A stretch of DNA of 34,956 nt from Gemmatimonadota bacterium (GCA_025350665.1 JANXXJ010000207.1:1-34956), one strand, 5' to 3'. Shown: positions 8,222 to 15,963, counted from the stretch's first letter. The notes: a model not told the origin generated them from the sequence alone. Numbers and translations: made by a program.

Positions 8222-8270
8222 GGCCCGGCTCAGGTGCTCGGTCAATCTGGTTCCAGCGGCCCGGCTCAGG
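8222..8270. repeat. 13-bp direct repeat in intergenic region
   Basis: GGCCCGGCTCAGG occurs at 8222-8234 and again at 8258-8270, 36 bases start to start, inside the 255-base gap between the divergent GNAT and DUF305 genes. The spacing is close to an integral number of helical turns, as for a pair of regulator sites, but the motif is GC-rich and could be chance. Confidence 0.35.
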
Positions 8271-8338
8271 GTGCCTGGTCCAGGCCGGCGGGGAGCCGGC
8301 GGCTTACCAATGGAGCCCGGCCATTGTACCATCAATGC

Positions 8339-8368
8339 CCCGTCCGGAATATCCGGGGCCCGGACGGG
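8339..8368. promoter_or_regulatory. Leader hairpin upstream of DUF305 gene
   Basis: CCCGTCCGG and CCGGACGGG form a perfect 9-bp stem with a 12-base loop, ending 29 bases before the DUF305 start codon. It lies in the likely 5' leader. No T tract follows. I see no other strong element in the 8143-8397 gap apart from the 13-bp direct repeat. Confidence 0.4.
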
Positions 8369-8397
8369 TGTCGTTTCCCGGGACGATCGACCGCACC

Positions 8398-9096
8398 ATG
8401 ACAAACTTCTCGCTCCGCGGCACCCCTTGGGCGGCGGTGGCCCTGACCCTGGCCGCCTGCGGCGGGGCGGCTGCCCCGTCGGCCACCCCCATGCCCGTGC
8501 TGCCCGCTCCGACTCCGGTTGTGGTCAGTTCGAGCCCGGAATCCATCGCCAAGGCCCAGGCGGACAGCGTCCGGCTTCCCTGGGTCGAAGCCGACGCCAG
8601 CTTCATGTCGGGGATGGTGAGTCACCACGCCCAGGCCATCGTGATGGCCCGAATGGCCCCCTCGCACGGCGCGAGCCGGAGCCTGCTGACGCTCGCCGGC
8701 CGGGTGATCAACGCCCAGACCGACGAGATCGTCATCATGCAGCAGTGGCTCTCCGACCGCCGTCGCCCGATTCCCGCTGCCAATCCCCGCGGGATGAAGA
8801 TGGTGATGAACGGCACCGAGCATGAGATGCTGATGCCCGGGATGCTGACGGAAGCGCAGATGACGGAACTTGATCGGGCCCGGGGGCCTGATTTCGACCG
8901 GCTCTTCGTCACCTTCATGATCCAGCACCACAAGGGCGCCGTGTCGATGGTCAAAGAGTTGTTCGCGAGCTATGGCGCCACCCAGGACGAAGTGGTGTTC
9001 AAGTTCGCCAACGACGTCCAGGTCGACCAGAGCACCGAGATTGCCCGGATGGAGCGAATGCTCGCCGGGATGGCCCAGGCGAAACCCGCGCCGTGA
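8398..9096 (+). CDS. DUF305 family lipoprotein
   Basis: A 232-residue lipoprotein. ATG 8398 is chosen because it puts a signal peptide with lipobox L-A-A-C (Cys21) at the N-terminus. The mature part carries the two hallmark DUF305 motifs, M-V-S-H-H-A-Q-A-I-x-M near residue 78 and M-I-Q-H-H-K-G-A-V-x-M near residue 175, on ferritin-like helices. It is rich in Met and His, and several family members are linked to copper resistance, so metal binding in the periplasm is plausible but inferred. The LVIVD lipoprotein follows 56 bases downstream on the same strand and is probably co-transcribed. Confidence 0.85.
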   Translation: MTNFSLRGTPWAAVALTLAACGGAAAPSATPMPVLPAPTPVVVSSSPESIAKAQADSVRLPWVEADASFMSGMVSHHAQAIVMARMAPSHGASRSLLTLAGRVINAQTDEIVIMQQWLSDRRRPIPAANPRGMKMVMNGTEHEMLMPGMLTEAQMTELDRARGPDFDRLFVTFMIQHHKGAVSMVKELFASYGATQDEVVFKFANDVQVDQSTEIARMERMLAGMAQAKPAP

Positions 9097-9152
9097 TTGG
9101 CCCGTTATCCCTGTCGGGAACCCCCCACTCAAGCCCCAACCGAGGATCTGTC

Positions 9153-11138
9153 ATGGTATCTGTGCTTCCGGCCCGCCGCTGGGCCTCCTTGTCGCTGGTC
9201 GCCGGGCTGGCGACTCTCGCGGGCTGCGCCGGTTCGACCGGCTCCAGCTCGAGCGGCCCCTCGCCGCTGGCCGCGCTTTCGGCGCCGAGTCCCGATCCCC
9301 GGATCGGCCTCAAGGCCGGCAAGTTCGACGCCGGCGAAGCCGCCTGGAACCTCCGGGTCCTCTCCAAGACCAAGCCGTCCGAGAAGTTCATGGGGATCAC
9401 CAATTCGGACCTCGCCTTCAGTGGCCACTACGCGATTCAGGGGAGCTACAGCGGCTACCAGGTGTGGGACATCAGCAACCCGTCGGCGGTGACGCTCAAA
9501 ACCGCCTACTACTGCCCGGCCTCCCAGAGCGACGTCTCGTCCTACAAGAATCTGCTGTTCGTGTCGGGTGAAGGCACCTCGGCCCGGCTCGACTGCGGTG
9601 CCCAGGGTGTGAAGGATCCGGTCAGCAAGGACCGGCTCCGCGGCATCCGGATCTTCGACATCACCGACATCGCCAATCCGAAGAACGTCGCCAACGTCCA
9701 GACCTGCCGCGGCTCGCACACCCACACGGTGCTGGTCGATCCGAAGGACACGGACAATGTCTACGTCTACGTCTCGGGCTCGTCGGGTGTCCGGCCGGCC
9801 GAGGAACTCGCGGGCTGCGTGAACGCCGCGCCGGACAAGGATCCGAATTCGTCGCTCTTCCGGATCGAGGTCATCAAGGTGCCGCTGGCTCATCCCGAGC
9901 AGGCAGCCATCGTGTCGTCGCCCCGGATCTTCAACGATCTCGTGGCGCCGCTCCACCACGGCCTGGCTCCGGACGACAAGAAGGAGATCGAGGAAGCCAA
10001 GGCCAAGGGGGCTTTCATCGCCGATATCGGCGGCCAACAGATGGTGCTCCCCGCGGGCTTCGCCACCATGCTGCTCGACAGCGTGGTGAAGGCCCGGAGC
10101 GGCACCGGCGCCCCGACCGGCGCGGACAGCGCGGCCCTGCGCGCCGGCCTGCCGGCCATGATCGCCAAGATGATGGGTTCGGCCCCGGGCAACGCCAATG
10201 GTCCCAAGCCCGGCCCGACCCAGTGCCATGACATTACCGTCTATCCGGGCATCGGTTACGCCGGCGGTGCCTGCGAAGGGTATGGCCTCCTCATCGACAT
10301 CCACGACCCGGTCAACCCGAAGCGGATCGGCGCCGTCTCCGACACCAACTTCTCCTACTGGCACTCGGCCACGTTCAACAACGACGGGACCAAGATCCTG
10401 TTCTCCGACGAGTGGGGCGGCGGCGGTGGGGCCAAGTGCCGTGCCTCGGATCCGAAGGAGTGGGGCGCCGACGCCATCTTCACCTTGACCAACCAGAAGA
10501 TGGAGTTCAAGAGTTACTACAAGCTCCCGGCTCCGCAGACCCCGCAGGAAAACTGCGTGGCCCACAACGGCTCGCTGATTCCGATTCCCGGCCGAGACGT
10601 GATGGTGCAGGCCTGGTATCAGGGCGGCATCTCGGTGTTCGACTGGACCGACGCGTCGCACCCGAAGGAGATCGCTTTCCACGACCGGGGCCCGGTTGAC
10701 GCGGCCCGGATGGGGAACGGCGGTTCCTGGTCAGTGTACTGGTACAACGGCGTGATCGTGAGCTCCGAGATCAGCCGCGGCCTCGACGTCTTCGAATTGA
10801 CCCCGAGCTTGGCGATTTCGCAGAACGAAATCGACGCGGCGAAGTCGGTCAAACTCGACTACCTGAACGCCCAGGGTCAGCCCAAGTTCGTCTGGCCGGC
10901 CACGTTCGCGCTGGCGCGGGCGTACGTCGACCAGCTTGAACGTTCGAAGGGCCTGGGTGGTGGCAAGGTCGCCTCGACCCGGATGGCGCTGGCGGATGCC
11001 GAACGGGCGTCCGGCGCGGCGCGGCGCGATGCCCTCGCCAAGCTGGCCGGTCAGCTCGATGGCGACGCCAAGGGTGCCGACGCCTCCAAGGTGAAGATGC
11101 TGGCTGGCGCCGTTCGCGGTCTGGCGAGCGCCAACTAG
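9153..11138 (+). CDS. LVIVD-repeat lipoprotein
   Basis: A 661-residue lipoprotein; ATG 9153 has GAGGA 6 bases upstream and gives a signal peptide with lipobox L-A-G-C (Cys25). The body has repeated strands of the LVIVD/beta-propeller type: G-Y-Q-V-W-D-I-S-N-P, G-I-R-I-F-D-I-T-D-I-A-N-P, G-L-L-I-D-I-H-D-P-V-N-P and G-I-S-V-F-D-W-T-D. Each blade pairs a name or time line with a D-I-x-x-P turn. A region near residues 285-370 is predicted to be helical and Ala-rich and interrupts the propeller. A C-terminal tail of about 90 residues (Ala/Lys-rich, helical) follows the propeller. The function of LVIVD proteins is not established; a cell-surface scaffold is likely. A strong hairpin terminator follows. 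Confidence 0.82.
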   Translation: MVSVLPARRWASLSLVAGLATLAGCAGSTGSSSSGPSPLAALSAPSPDPRIGLKAGKFDAGEAAWNLRVLSKTKPSEKFMGITNSDLAFSGHYAIQGSYSGYQVWDISNPSAVTLKTAYYCPASQSDVSSYKNLLFVSGEGTSARLDCGAQGVKDPVSKDRLRGIRIFDITDIANPKNVANVQTCRGSHTHTVLVDPKDTDNVYVYVSGSSGVRPAEELAGCVNAAPDKDPNSSLFRIEVIKVPLAHPEQAAIVSSPRIFNDLVAPLHHGLAPDDKKEIEEAKAKGAFIADIGGQQMVLPAGFATMLLDSVVKARSGTGAPTGADSAALRAGLPAMIAKMMGSAPGNANGPKPGPTQCHDITVYPGIGYAGGACEGYGLLIDIHDPVNPKRIGAVSDTNFSYWHSATFNNDGTKILFSDEWGGGGGAKCRASDPKEWGADAIFTLTNQKMEFKSYYKLPAPQTPQENCVAHNGSLIPIPGRDVMVQAWYQGGISVFDWTDASHPKEIAFHDRGPVDAARMGNGGSWSVYWYNGVIVSSEISRGLDVFELTPSLAISQNEIDAAKSVKLDYLNAQGQPKFVWPATFALARAYVDQLERSKGLGGGKVASTRMALADAERASGAARRDALAKLAGQLDGDAKGADASKVKMLAGAVRGLASAN

Positions 11139-11157
11139 TTCGACTCGAATGAACGAT

Positions 11158-11192
11158 GAACGCCGGCGGGGCTGTTTGCCCCGCCGGCGTTC
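11158..11192. terminator. Bidirectional intrinsic terminator
   Basis: A perfect 15-bp stem (GAACGCCGGCGGGGC with its complement) closes a TGTTT loop, 19 bases after the LVIVD stop and 20 bases before the stop of the convergent SRPBCC gene. The plus-strand tail is GTCCTTTC, a weak T tract. It is placed to end transcripts from both directions. Confidence 0.85.
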
Positions 11193-11212
11193 GTCCTTTC
11201 GACCAGTGCCCG

Positions 11213-11740
11213 CTACGGTTGTTCGACCAGTGCCTTGAGGTTGGCGAGGCCGGCCTCGAAATCCTTCCCGACCATCTTGTCCATGTTCATGACCAACCCC
11301 ATCGCCTTGGCCATGAAGTTGTTCTTGCCCTCCATCGCCCAGTTGACCGTGGTCGAGCCGCCCGCGCTCGTGAGCGTGAACCGGATCGTGTTGTGGGCCT
11401 CGAAGGGTTTGCTGAAGTCGAGCTTGATGACGGCACCGTGCGGGGGTGTCGCCTCGAGGATCTCCATCCTCCCGGCGCCCACCTTCGGGCCTTCCCATCC
11501 GTAAGAGGCTCCAACTCCGCTTGTCGCGCCGCTGTGGGTCCGCTGCATGGCCGGGTCCATCTTCTCCCACGGCGACCACGCGGCCCAGGCCCGAAAATCA
11601 TTGAGGTGGGCAAAGATCTGATCCGCCGGCACCTTGATGGTCGTCTGTCGCTCGAGGCGGAAGGTGTCCGGGCGGGTGGCGGCAAAGAGCAGCAACCCCA
11701 CGACGATGGCCACGAGAATGAGCAGGATATTCACGAGCAT
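11213..11740 (-). CDS. SRPBCC family protein with N-terminal membrane anchor
   Basis: A 175-residue protein starting at ATG 11740, where GGAG lies 6 bases upstream and the product opens with a hydrophobic helix (MLVNILLILVAIVVGLLLFA). The rest is an SRPBCC/polyketide-cyclase fold: R-Q-T-T-I-K-V-P-A-D-Q-I-F-A-H-L-N-D-F-R at about residues 30-50, then A-W-S-P-W, and a long C-terminal helix (K-D-F-E-A-G-L-A-N-L-K). Such domains bind hydrophobic ligands in a helix-grip cavity. It is the last of a run of small minus-strand genes and ends at the shared terminator. Confidence 0.82.
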   Translation of the reverse strand: MLVNILLILVAIVVGLLLFAATRPDTFRLERQTTIKVPADQIFAHLNDFRAWAAWSPWEKMDPAMQRTHSGATSGVGASYGWEGPKVGAGRMEILEATPPHGAVIKLDFSKPFEAHNTIRFTLTSAGGSTTVNWAMEGKNNFMAKAMGLVMNMDKMVGKDFEAGLANLKALVEQP

Positions 11741-11771
11741 GGGAACTCCGGATTTGGGGAGCGAGTTGGGG

Positions 11772-12023
11772 TCAGTGCCAGCGGCCGGCGGAACGATACG
11801 AGCCGCAGCTTCGGGGATCGGCCGCGGCATGGCTCCCCGGGGTCACGGTCTCGTCCACCCGGGCCGTATCGGTCGCGGTCCGGGCTCCGTGATAGAGGGC
11901 CAGACACTGGCGCACGCCCGGGCTGGTGTAACTCCGGAACAGGAACCATGCGGCGACCGCAATCAACACGCCGGCGACCGCCAGCACGCGAACCGGCGGT
12001 GCAGGGTTTTCAGTCGGACTCAT
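11772..12023 (-). CDS. Small membrane protein, conserved-looking
   Basis: An 83-residue protein from ATG 12023. One hydrophobic helix (about residues 11-29, VRVLAVAGVLIAVAAWFLF) is followed by a polar tail with C-L-A-L-Y-x-x-A-R-T-A-x-D-T-A-R-V-D and a final C-G-S-Y-R. The two cysteines and the regular D-T-x-x-V-D spacing suggest a real, extracytoplasmic domain. I do not recognise the family. It sits 31 bases upstream of the SRPBCC gene in the same direction. Confidence 0.55.
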   Translation of the reverse strand: MSPTENPAPPVRVLAVAGVLIAVAAWFLFRSYTSPGVRQCLALYHGARTATDTARVDETVTPGSHAAADPRSCGSYRSAGRWH

Positions 12024-12111
12024 GAAGAAGAACTTACTACGAATCGGGCGGGTTCGGAGCGGGGGATGGTGCCGCCCCGGGCCTGGGCCGGGGCAGCGGT
12101 ACTGAGGTCGT

Positions 12112-12405
12112 TCAGGCCGATCGGCGGCGGGGTACGGCCCGGACAATCACGGGAGCCACGGCGACCATGGCGGCGAACACTTCGGTGTCGAGCCACTCGG
12201 CCAGCAACCGGTCCCGCTCGAGCGCCTCCTGGCCGACGATCTGCGCCATGACAGCGTGACGGTGGCCCGCCCGCATCAGGTACCACATGGCCGGCGCGGC
12301 GCTCAGGTTCTTGGCCAGGTTCGCCTCGACGCCTTCATACGATACGAAATGGAACTCTTTGCCGCGGTGGAGAATCCGGCACTGGTCTGTTTTGTAGTTG
12401 CTCAT
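12112..12405 (-). CDS. Hypothetical protein
   Basis: A 97-residue cytoplasmic protein from ATG 12405, which has GGAG 6 bases upstream. It is a compact alpha/beta sequence (Q-C-R-I-L-H-R-G-K-E-F-H-F-V-S-Y-E-G, then helices rich in Ala and Met) ending in a basic tail. I see no membrane segment and no family match. It belongs to a run of small minus-strand genes with short gaps. Confidence 0.6.
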   Translation of the reverse strand: MSNYKTDQCRILHRGKEFHFVSYEGVEANLAKNLSAAPAMWYLMRAGHRHAVMAQIVGQEALERDRLLAEWLDTEVFAAMVAVAPVIVRAVPRRRSA

Positions 12406-12447
12406 GGCCTGCTCCGCACAACAAGGGAGTGACGTGCTCGAGCCCCT

Positions 12448-12618
12448 TTACGCTTCGGCTTCCGTTACTTCGGGCGGCTCCGCACCGTCGATCGGCTCCG
12501 TCGAGTCCGCCGGGTCGCCCGAACCGCGCTCGGCGCGCCGCTGGCGTTTTTCTTCGCGTTTCTTGACTTTCGCCAGTTCTTTCTGGCGCTTTTCGAAGCC
12601 GTAGTTCCGCTTGGGCAA
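12448..12618 (-). CDS. Small highly charged protein
   Basis: A 56-residue protein starting at TTG 12618 (P-K-R-N-Y-G-F-E-K-R-Q-K-E-L). The first half is a Lys/Arg/Glu-rich helix with coiled-coil character (KVKKREEKRQRRAER) and the second half is acidic and Pro-rich. The opening P-K-R-N-Y-G-F-E-K-R-Q-K-E resembles small conserved proteins in several phyla; their role is unknown to me. The frame is open upstream to 12804, but that stretch reads as non-coding Arg/Pro/Ser. The TTG start is inferred from where the recognisable segment begins, and no clear ribosome binding site is seen. Confidence 0.5.
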   Translation of the reverse strand: MPKRNYGFEKRQKELAKVKKREEKRQRRAERGSGDPADSTEPIDGAEPPEVTEAEA

Positions 12619-12730
12619 ATGCGTCTCGAGGTACGGGGAGGGACCGGCGCGATGACGACTACGCCGGGCGGAAGGTAACGGGTTGAGGGGGTTCCTGCTC
12701 GAAATCGCGTCGTTCAGACGGGCCCGTATC

Positions 12731-13144
12731 TCAGCGGACCAGCCATGCCGCCCACCCAAGGCACCCAGCGGCGAGGGCCGAAAAGATCGCGGTGATCGGC
12801 GCAAAGTAGAGCCAGCTCAATACCAGTCCCACGACCTGGAGCAGGCAGAGCGCCCACCCCATCAGGCCGATCGCCTGCGGATCGGTCTGGGCCAGACTGG
12901 CGAAGTGGGACGCCAAGGCGGCCGAGAACAGCAGATAGGCGGTGATGTAGATTCCGAAACCCCGATAGAAACCACCCCACGAATACGACCGGCTGCCCAG
13001 TGGAAACCGGACGGTATCCATCGTGTCCTTGACGGAACGGCCCTCGGCGGTCGCCGGCGTGAAGCGGAGGAATCCCAGGGTGTGCCCGGCTGCGAACAGA
13101 ATCAGAATGGCGCTGGCGATGTGGTAGAGCGTGGCAGGAGTCAC
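12731..13144 (-). CDS. Four-helix membrane protein, LIC_13387-like
   Basis: A 137-residue integral membrane protein with four predicted helices: about residues 5-25 (with H-T-L-G-F just after), 62-80, 90-110 and 115-135. The first loop holds D-T-M-D-T-V-R-F-P-L-G-S-R-S-Y-S-W-G-G-F-Y-R-G-F-G, a pattern I associate with the LIC_13387 family of small membrane proteins. GTG 13144 is chosen; ATG 13171 would add nine residues (MPRRQREFA). Function unknown. It is followed on the same strand by the small charged protein after a 112-base gap. Confidence 0.65.
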   Translation of the reverse strand: MTPATLYHIASAILILFAAGHTLGFLRFTPATAEGRSVKDTMDTVRFPLGSRSYSWGGFYRGFGIYITAYLLFSAALASHFASLAQTDPQAIGLMGWALCLLQVVGLVLSWLYFAPITAIFSALAAGCLGWAAWLVR

Positions 13145-13232
13145 GGCGAACTCGCGTTGGCGTCTCGGCAAATGTGACGCCCGGTCGGGGCTTTGGCAAA
13201 CCGGACGCCGAGTCGCGGCGGGCCCCGCGGAA

Positions 13233-13610
13233 TCAGGCGGCGGCTGGATCCAGCGTGAGGCTCACGAGGTCGACGCGGTAACTGGTGGCCGCGGTGCGCA
13301 GCCAGGTCGACAGGTGCTCGAGGTTGGGAAGGGACTGGATCTGATGATGGGTGAGGCCCTCGACCCGCCAGGCCTCGGGGCCGACGGTTTCAGAGTGGCT
13401 CACCCGGGTCGTCACGCAGGCCCGGCGCCGGCGGAGATATCCCGCCACCCGATCGGCCCGCGATTCGGTCGGACAGGAGAAGGTGAAGGTGACGTGCTGG
13501 GGGTTGGCTTCCTGGCGGCCGGCGCGGACGGTCTGCCACAGTCGCAGGGCTCCACTGAGGGAGCCTAACGAGCGGGGGTCGTGGTACTCATTGTCCGGCG
13601 ATCGGCGCAT
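13233..13610 (-). CDS. Hypothetical protein, possibly RraB-like
   Basis: A 125-residue cytoplasmic protein from ATG 13610 (GTG 13616 is two codons upstream). A beta-strand V-T-F-T-F-S-C-P-T-E is followed by a helix (A-D-R-V-A-G-Y-L-R), V-T-T-R-V and W-R-V-E-G, then another helix and T-S-Y-R-V-D-L-V-S-L-T-L. This strand/helix order resembles RraB/ribonuclease-regulator domains (ferredoxin-like), but the resemblance is weak and no catalytic residues are expected. It lies downstream of the SDR operon in the same direction, with a 48-base gap. Confidence 0.55.
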   Translation of the reverse strand: MRRSPDNEYHDPRSLGSLSGALRLWQTVRAGRQEANPQHVTFTFSCPTESRADRVAGYLRRRRACVTTRVSHSETVGPEAWRVEGLTHHQIQSLPNLEHLSTWLRTAATSYRVDLVSLTLDPAAA

Positions 13611-13658
13611 GGGCACAACCTAGCCGCGGTGGCTCGATTTACCTAACGGTACCGCTGG

Positions 13659-14420
13659 TCAGAGGATGTAGCCGGCATCGACCGGCAGCTCGACGCCGGT
13701 GATGTGTTCCGCGCCAGGTCCCGCCAGAAAACAGACCGCCTGGGCCACGGCGTCGGGGTCGATGAACCGGCCGCCGCCCGCGCCGGCCATCGACGCGTAG
13801 GCGGCCTCCTCGGTGCCCAGGTTGCGGACCAAGTTTTGGAAGAACGGCGTCGAGCTCCACATTGGGGTTTTCACGCCGGCGGGGCTGACCAGATTGATCC
13901 GGATCTTGAGGCCGGCGTCCCGGCACTCCTTCGCCGCGGCCCGGACCAGCATCGCGAGTCCCGCCTTGCTGGCGGAATAGGCGGCGGCCCCGGCGGCCGC
14001 CCGGATTCCCGAGGCCGAACCGATGTGGGTGATCGCGCCGCCCGTGGTCTTCATGGCCCGAATCGCGTGCTTGGTGCCGAGAAACGCCCCATCGAGGTTG
14101 GTCGACAACACCAGCCGCCACTCTTCGATCGTGGTCTCCGTGATCGGGCTCCCCGCCGCGACGCCCACGCAGTTGACCAGCAGGTCGAGCCGGCCGTGGG
14201 CGCTCACGATCCCGTCGACCACCCTGAGCCAGGACGATTCGTCCCGGACGTCGAGCCCGACGGCCCGGTGAGCATCACCGGTTGCCGTCCGTGCCCCGGA
14301 CTCGTTCAGGTCGGCGCCGATGACCGTGGCGCCGGCCGCGGTGAGCCGGGCGGCTACGGCCGCTCCGATGCCCGACGCCGCGCCCGTCACCAGCGCGATC
14401 CTGCCGGCCCAGTCGGTCAT
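13659..14420 (-). CDS. SDR family NAD(P)-dependent oxidoreductase
   Basis: A 253-residue classical short-chain dehydrogenase. The Rossmann nucleotide motif T-G-A-A-S-G-I-G is at residues 12-19; D36 in G-A-D-L-N favours NAD(H). N-C-V-G replaces the usual N-N-A-G at 82-85. The catalytic set N107, S134, Y147 and K151 (Y-S-A-S-K) is complete. It ends with the usual G-x-x-x-P-V-D-A-G. It oxidises or reduces a secondary alcohol/ketone; the closest feel is cyclopentanol/3-oxoacyl-type SDRs, substrate unknown. It is the last gene of the crotonase, DsrE-like, SDR operon, starting 22 bases after the previous stop. Confidence 0.88.
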   Translation of the reverse strand: MTDWAGRIALVTGAASGIGAAVAARLTAAGATVIGADLNESGARTATGDAHRAVGLDVRDESSWLRVVDGIVSAHGRLDLLVNCVGVAAGSPITETTIEEWRLVLSTNLDGAFLGTKHAIRAMKTTGGAITHIGSASGIRAAAGAAAYSASKAGLAMLVRAAAKECRDAGLKIRINLVSPAGVKTPMWSSTPFFQNLVRNLGTEEAAYASMAGAGGGRFIDPDAVAQAVCFLAGPGAEHITGVELPVDAGYIL

Positions 14421-14442
14421 CGGGGCGACTCCATCGTTCGGG

Positions 14443-15081
14443 TCACAAGGATTCGTAGGCGCAGCCGTGCTCCTGCGTCAGCCCGATCAGCATGGTGTGC
14501 GCCGGCACGAGGATCACGCCGGGATTGAGGCCGGCCTTGAGGGTTTCGTAGACCTCGGCGTCCGGCGCCTTGACCGCGGCCGCGATTCGGCTGGCCACTC
14601 CGTGAAGAGCATTGTTGCACTGCCAGAAGATGACGCCCCGGCTCTGGAGCGGGCGGACCCTGGCGGCCTGCTCCCGCGGATTGGCCCCGCCGTCGACGAA
14701 GATGTTCCGGAGGGCCGCCTTGCCGGTCGCCGGGTCGGTGACTTTCCAGAGTTCGCCGATCGGGTACCTCGTGTACATCGCGTCGGTGGCGTTGACCGGG
14801 AACGCATGCCCGCCGATGCCGACGACCGCATTCACGTCCGGGTGCCGGAGGCCGTAGACCTCCTCGTGGGCGTTGAGCCAGTTCGACACGACGAGCAGGC
14901 CGATGTCCAGGTCGGAAAAATCAAACACCTGTTTGTGTTTGCCCGTCAGGCGGTCGAGCCAGGACATGTCCCAGCCCCGGGCCTTCGGCTCCGCCGCCGC
15001 GGCCGAGGTGTCGAGGGTCAGCAGTCCGGCCAGCGCGCCAACGGTTCCCACGAATCCGCGGCGGTTCGAATGCAGTCTCAT
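14443..15081 (-). CDS. Tat-exported DsrE-like protein
   Basis: A 212-residue exported protein. The N-terminus has a twin-arginine signal (N-R-R-G-F-V-G, then a hydrophobic stretch and A-A-A-A), so it is exported folded. The mature part shows two features of the DsrE/F fold: G-V-I-F-W-Q-C-N-N-A-L near residue 150, placing a cysteine where DsrE proteins often have one, and G-V-I-L-V-P-A-H-T-M-L-I-G-L-T-Q-E-H-G-C-A-Y near the end. Known DsrE proteins handle sulfur, but here that is inference. ATG 15081 overlaps the stop of the crotonase (ATGA), so the two are translationally coupled. Confidence 0.68.
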   Translation of the reverse strand: MRLHSNRRGFVGTVGALAGLLTLDTSAAAAEPKARGWDMSWLDRLTGKHKQVFDFSDLDIGLLVVSNWLNAHEEVYGLRHPDVNAVVGIGGHAFPVNATDAMYTRYPIGELWKVTDPATGKAALRNIFVDGGANPREQAARVRPLQSRGVIFWQCNNALHGVASRIAAAVKAPDAEVYETLKAGLNPGVILVPAHTMLIGLTQEHGCAYESL

Positions 15082-15896
15082 GGTCCTGGCTCCTGAGGTG
15101 TTGTGATTCCCCGGCGCTTTTGCGCAAAGGCCCTGATTCGTTCGATTGGATCACCGGCTTCGAGGCAGTACATCTGGTTCCGATCCTCGATGGCGATCTG
15201 GTCCTCGAGGCCGAGGCCTGACTCCGCCGCGTTGATCAGATCCTTGGTCAGCCGCAACCCGTTTGATCCGGTCGCCAGCAGGTCGTCCACCATCGCCTGG
15301 CCGGCCCGCGTCAGTTCCGCCTCTGGTACGACCGCGCTGACGAGACCGATCCGGAGGGCCCGGTCGGCGGGACAGCGACGCCCCGTCATCAGAAGCTCCC
15401 GAGCCACCGATGATCCAACGATTCGCGGCAGGTGGTACGAGCTGCCGCAATCGCCCCCGCTGAAGCCCAGGGTAATGAAGGCCGCGGAAAATACCGCCGA
15501 CTCCGACGCGATCCGGATGTCGGCGGCCAGGGCCAGCGAGAAGCCGAGCCCGGCGGCGTGCCCGTTCACCAGGGCCACGATTGGCTGGGGCGCGCGGCGG
15601 AGCTTGACCGCCAGCTGGCTCCAGCGCCGTTGCCACGCCAGCCGCCGATGGGCCAGCCCGGGGGAACCGGGCGGTTCGACCTCCAGATCGGCCTTGAGGT
15701 CGAGGCCCGAACAGAACCCCTGGCCGGCCCCACCCAGCACGAGGACCCGGACTTCCGTGTCCTCGGCCACCCAATCGAGGTAATGGTGGAGTTCCTCCCG
15801 CATCAGTGCGTCGACCGCGTTCCGCCGTTCGGGGCGGTTCAGGGTCACCCATTCGGCGGCCCCGCGGCGCTCGACCAGCAATGTCTGGTAGGTCAT
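15078..15896 (-). CDS. Crotonase superfamily protein (enoyl-CoA hydratase/isomerase-like)
   Basis: A 272-residue crotonase-fold protein, acting on an acyl-CoA thioester. The oxyanion-hole segments are present (C-S-G-L-D-L-K at 62-68 and G-H-A-A-G-L-G-F-S at 112-120). Of the two hydratase glutamates, the position equivalent to rat Glu144 is occupied by Phe140, while Glu167 (S-S-V-A-R-E-L-L) matches Glu164. A G-G-D-C-G motif (Asp149) is typical of a large actinobacterial-type subgroup whose reactions vary. A simple hydration role is therefore uncertain; isomerase or other chemistry is possible. It is the first gene of the operon, with a promoter just upstream and no ribosome binding site. Confidence 0.85.
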   Translation of the reverse strand: MTYQTLLVERRGAAEWVTLNRPERRNAVDALMREELHHYLDWVAEDTEVRVLVLGGAGQGFCSGLDLKADLEVEPPGSPGLAHRRLAWQRRWSQLAVKLRRAPQPIVALVNGHAAGLGFSLALAADIRIASESAVFSAAFITLGFSGGDCGSSYHLPRIVGSSVARELLMTGRRCPADRALRIGLVSAVVPEAELTRAGQAMVDDLLATGSNGLRLTKDLINAAESGLGLEDQIAIEDRNQMYCLEAGDPIERIRAFAQKRRGITTPQEPGP

Positions 15897-15905
15897 GGTC
15901 GAGGG

Positions 15906-15933
15906 ATCATAGCCCGGGCTGGCCGCTCCGCAA
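15906..15933 (-). promoter_or_regulatory. Sigma70-type promoter of the crotonase operon
   Basis: On the minus strand TTGCGG (15933-15928), a 16-base spacer and TATGAT (15911-15906) precede the ATG at 15896. Only nine bases separate the -10 box from the ATG, so the mRNA would start about 3 bases before or at the start codon. No ribosome binding site is present, consistent with a leaderless message. Confidence 0.6.
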
Positions 15934-15963
15934 CGGCCGCCAGGGCCCGGAACCAGCCGGTCA

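Noticed and set aside
8214-8825. A plus-strand 203-residue frame overlapping the DUF305 gene
   Set aside because: Arg/Pro/Gly-rich without motifs; the DUF305 frame carries a lipobox and both HH motifs.
9129-10682. A 517-residue minus-strand frame opposite the LVIVD gene
   Set aside because: The plus-strand frame has a ribosome binding site, lipobox and repeats; the minus frame has low-complexity Arg/Gly/Val composition.
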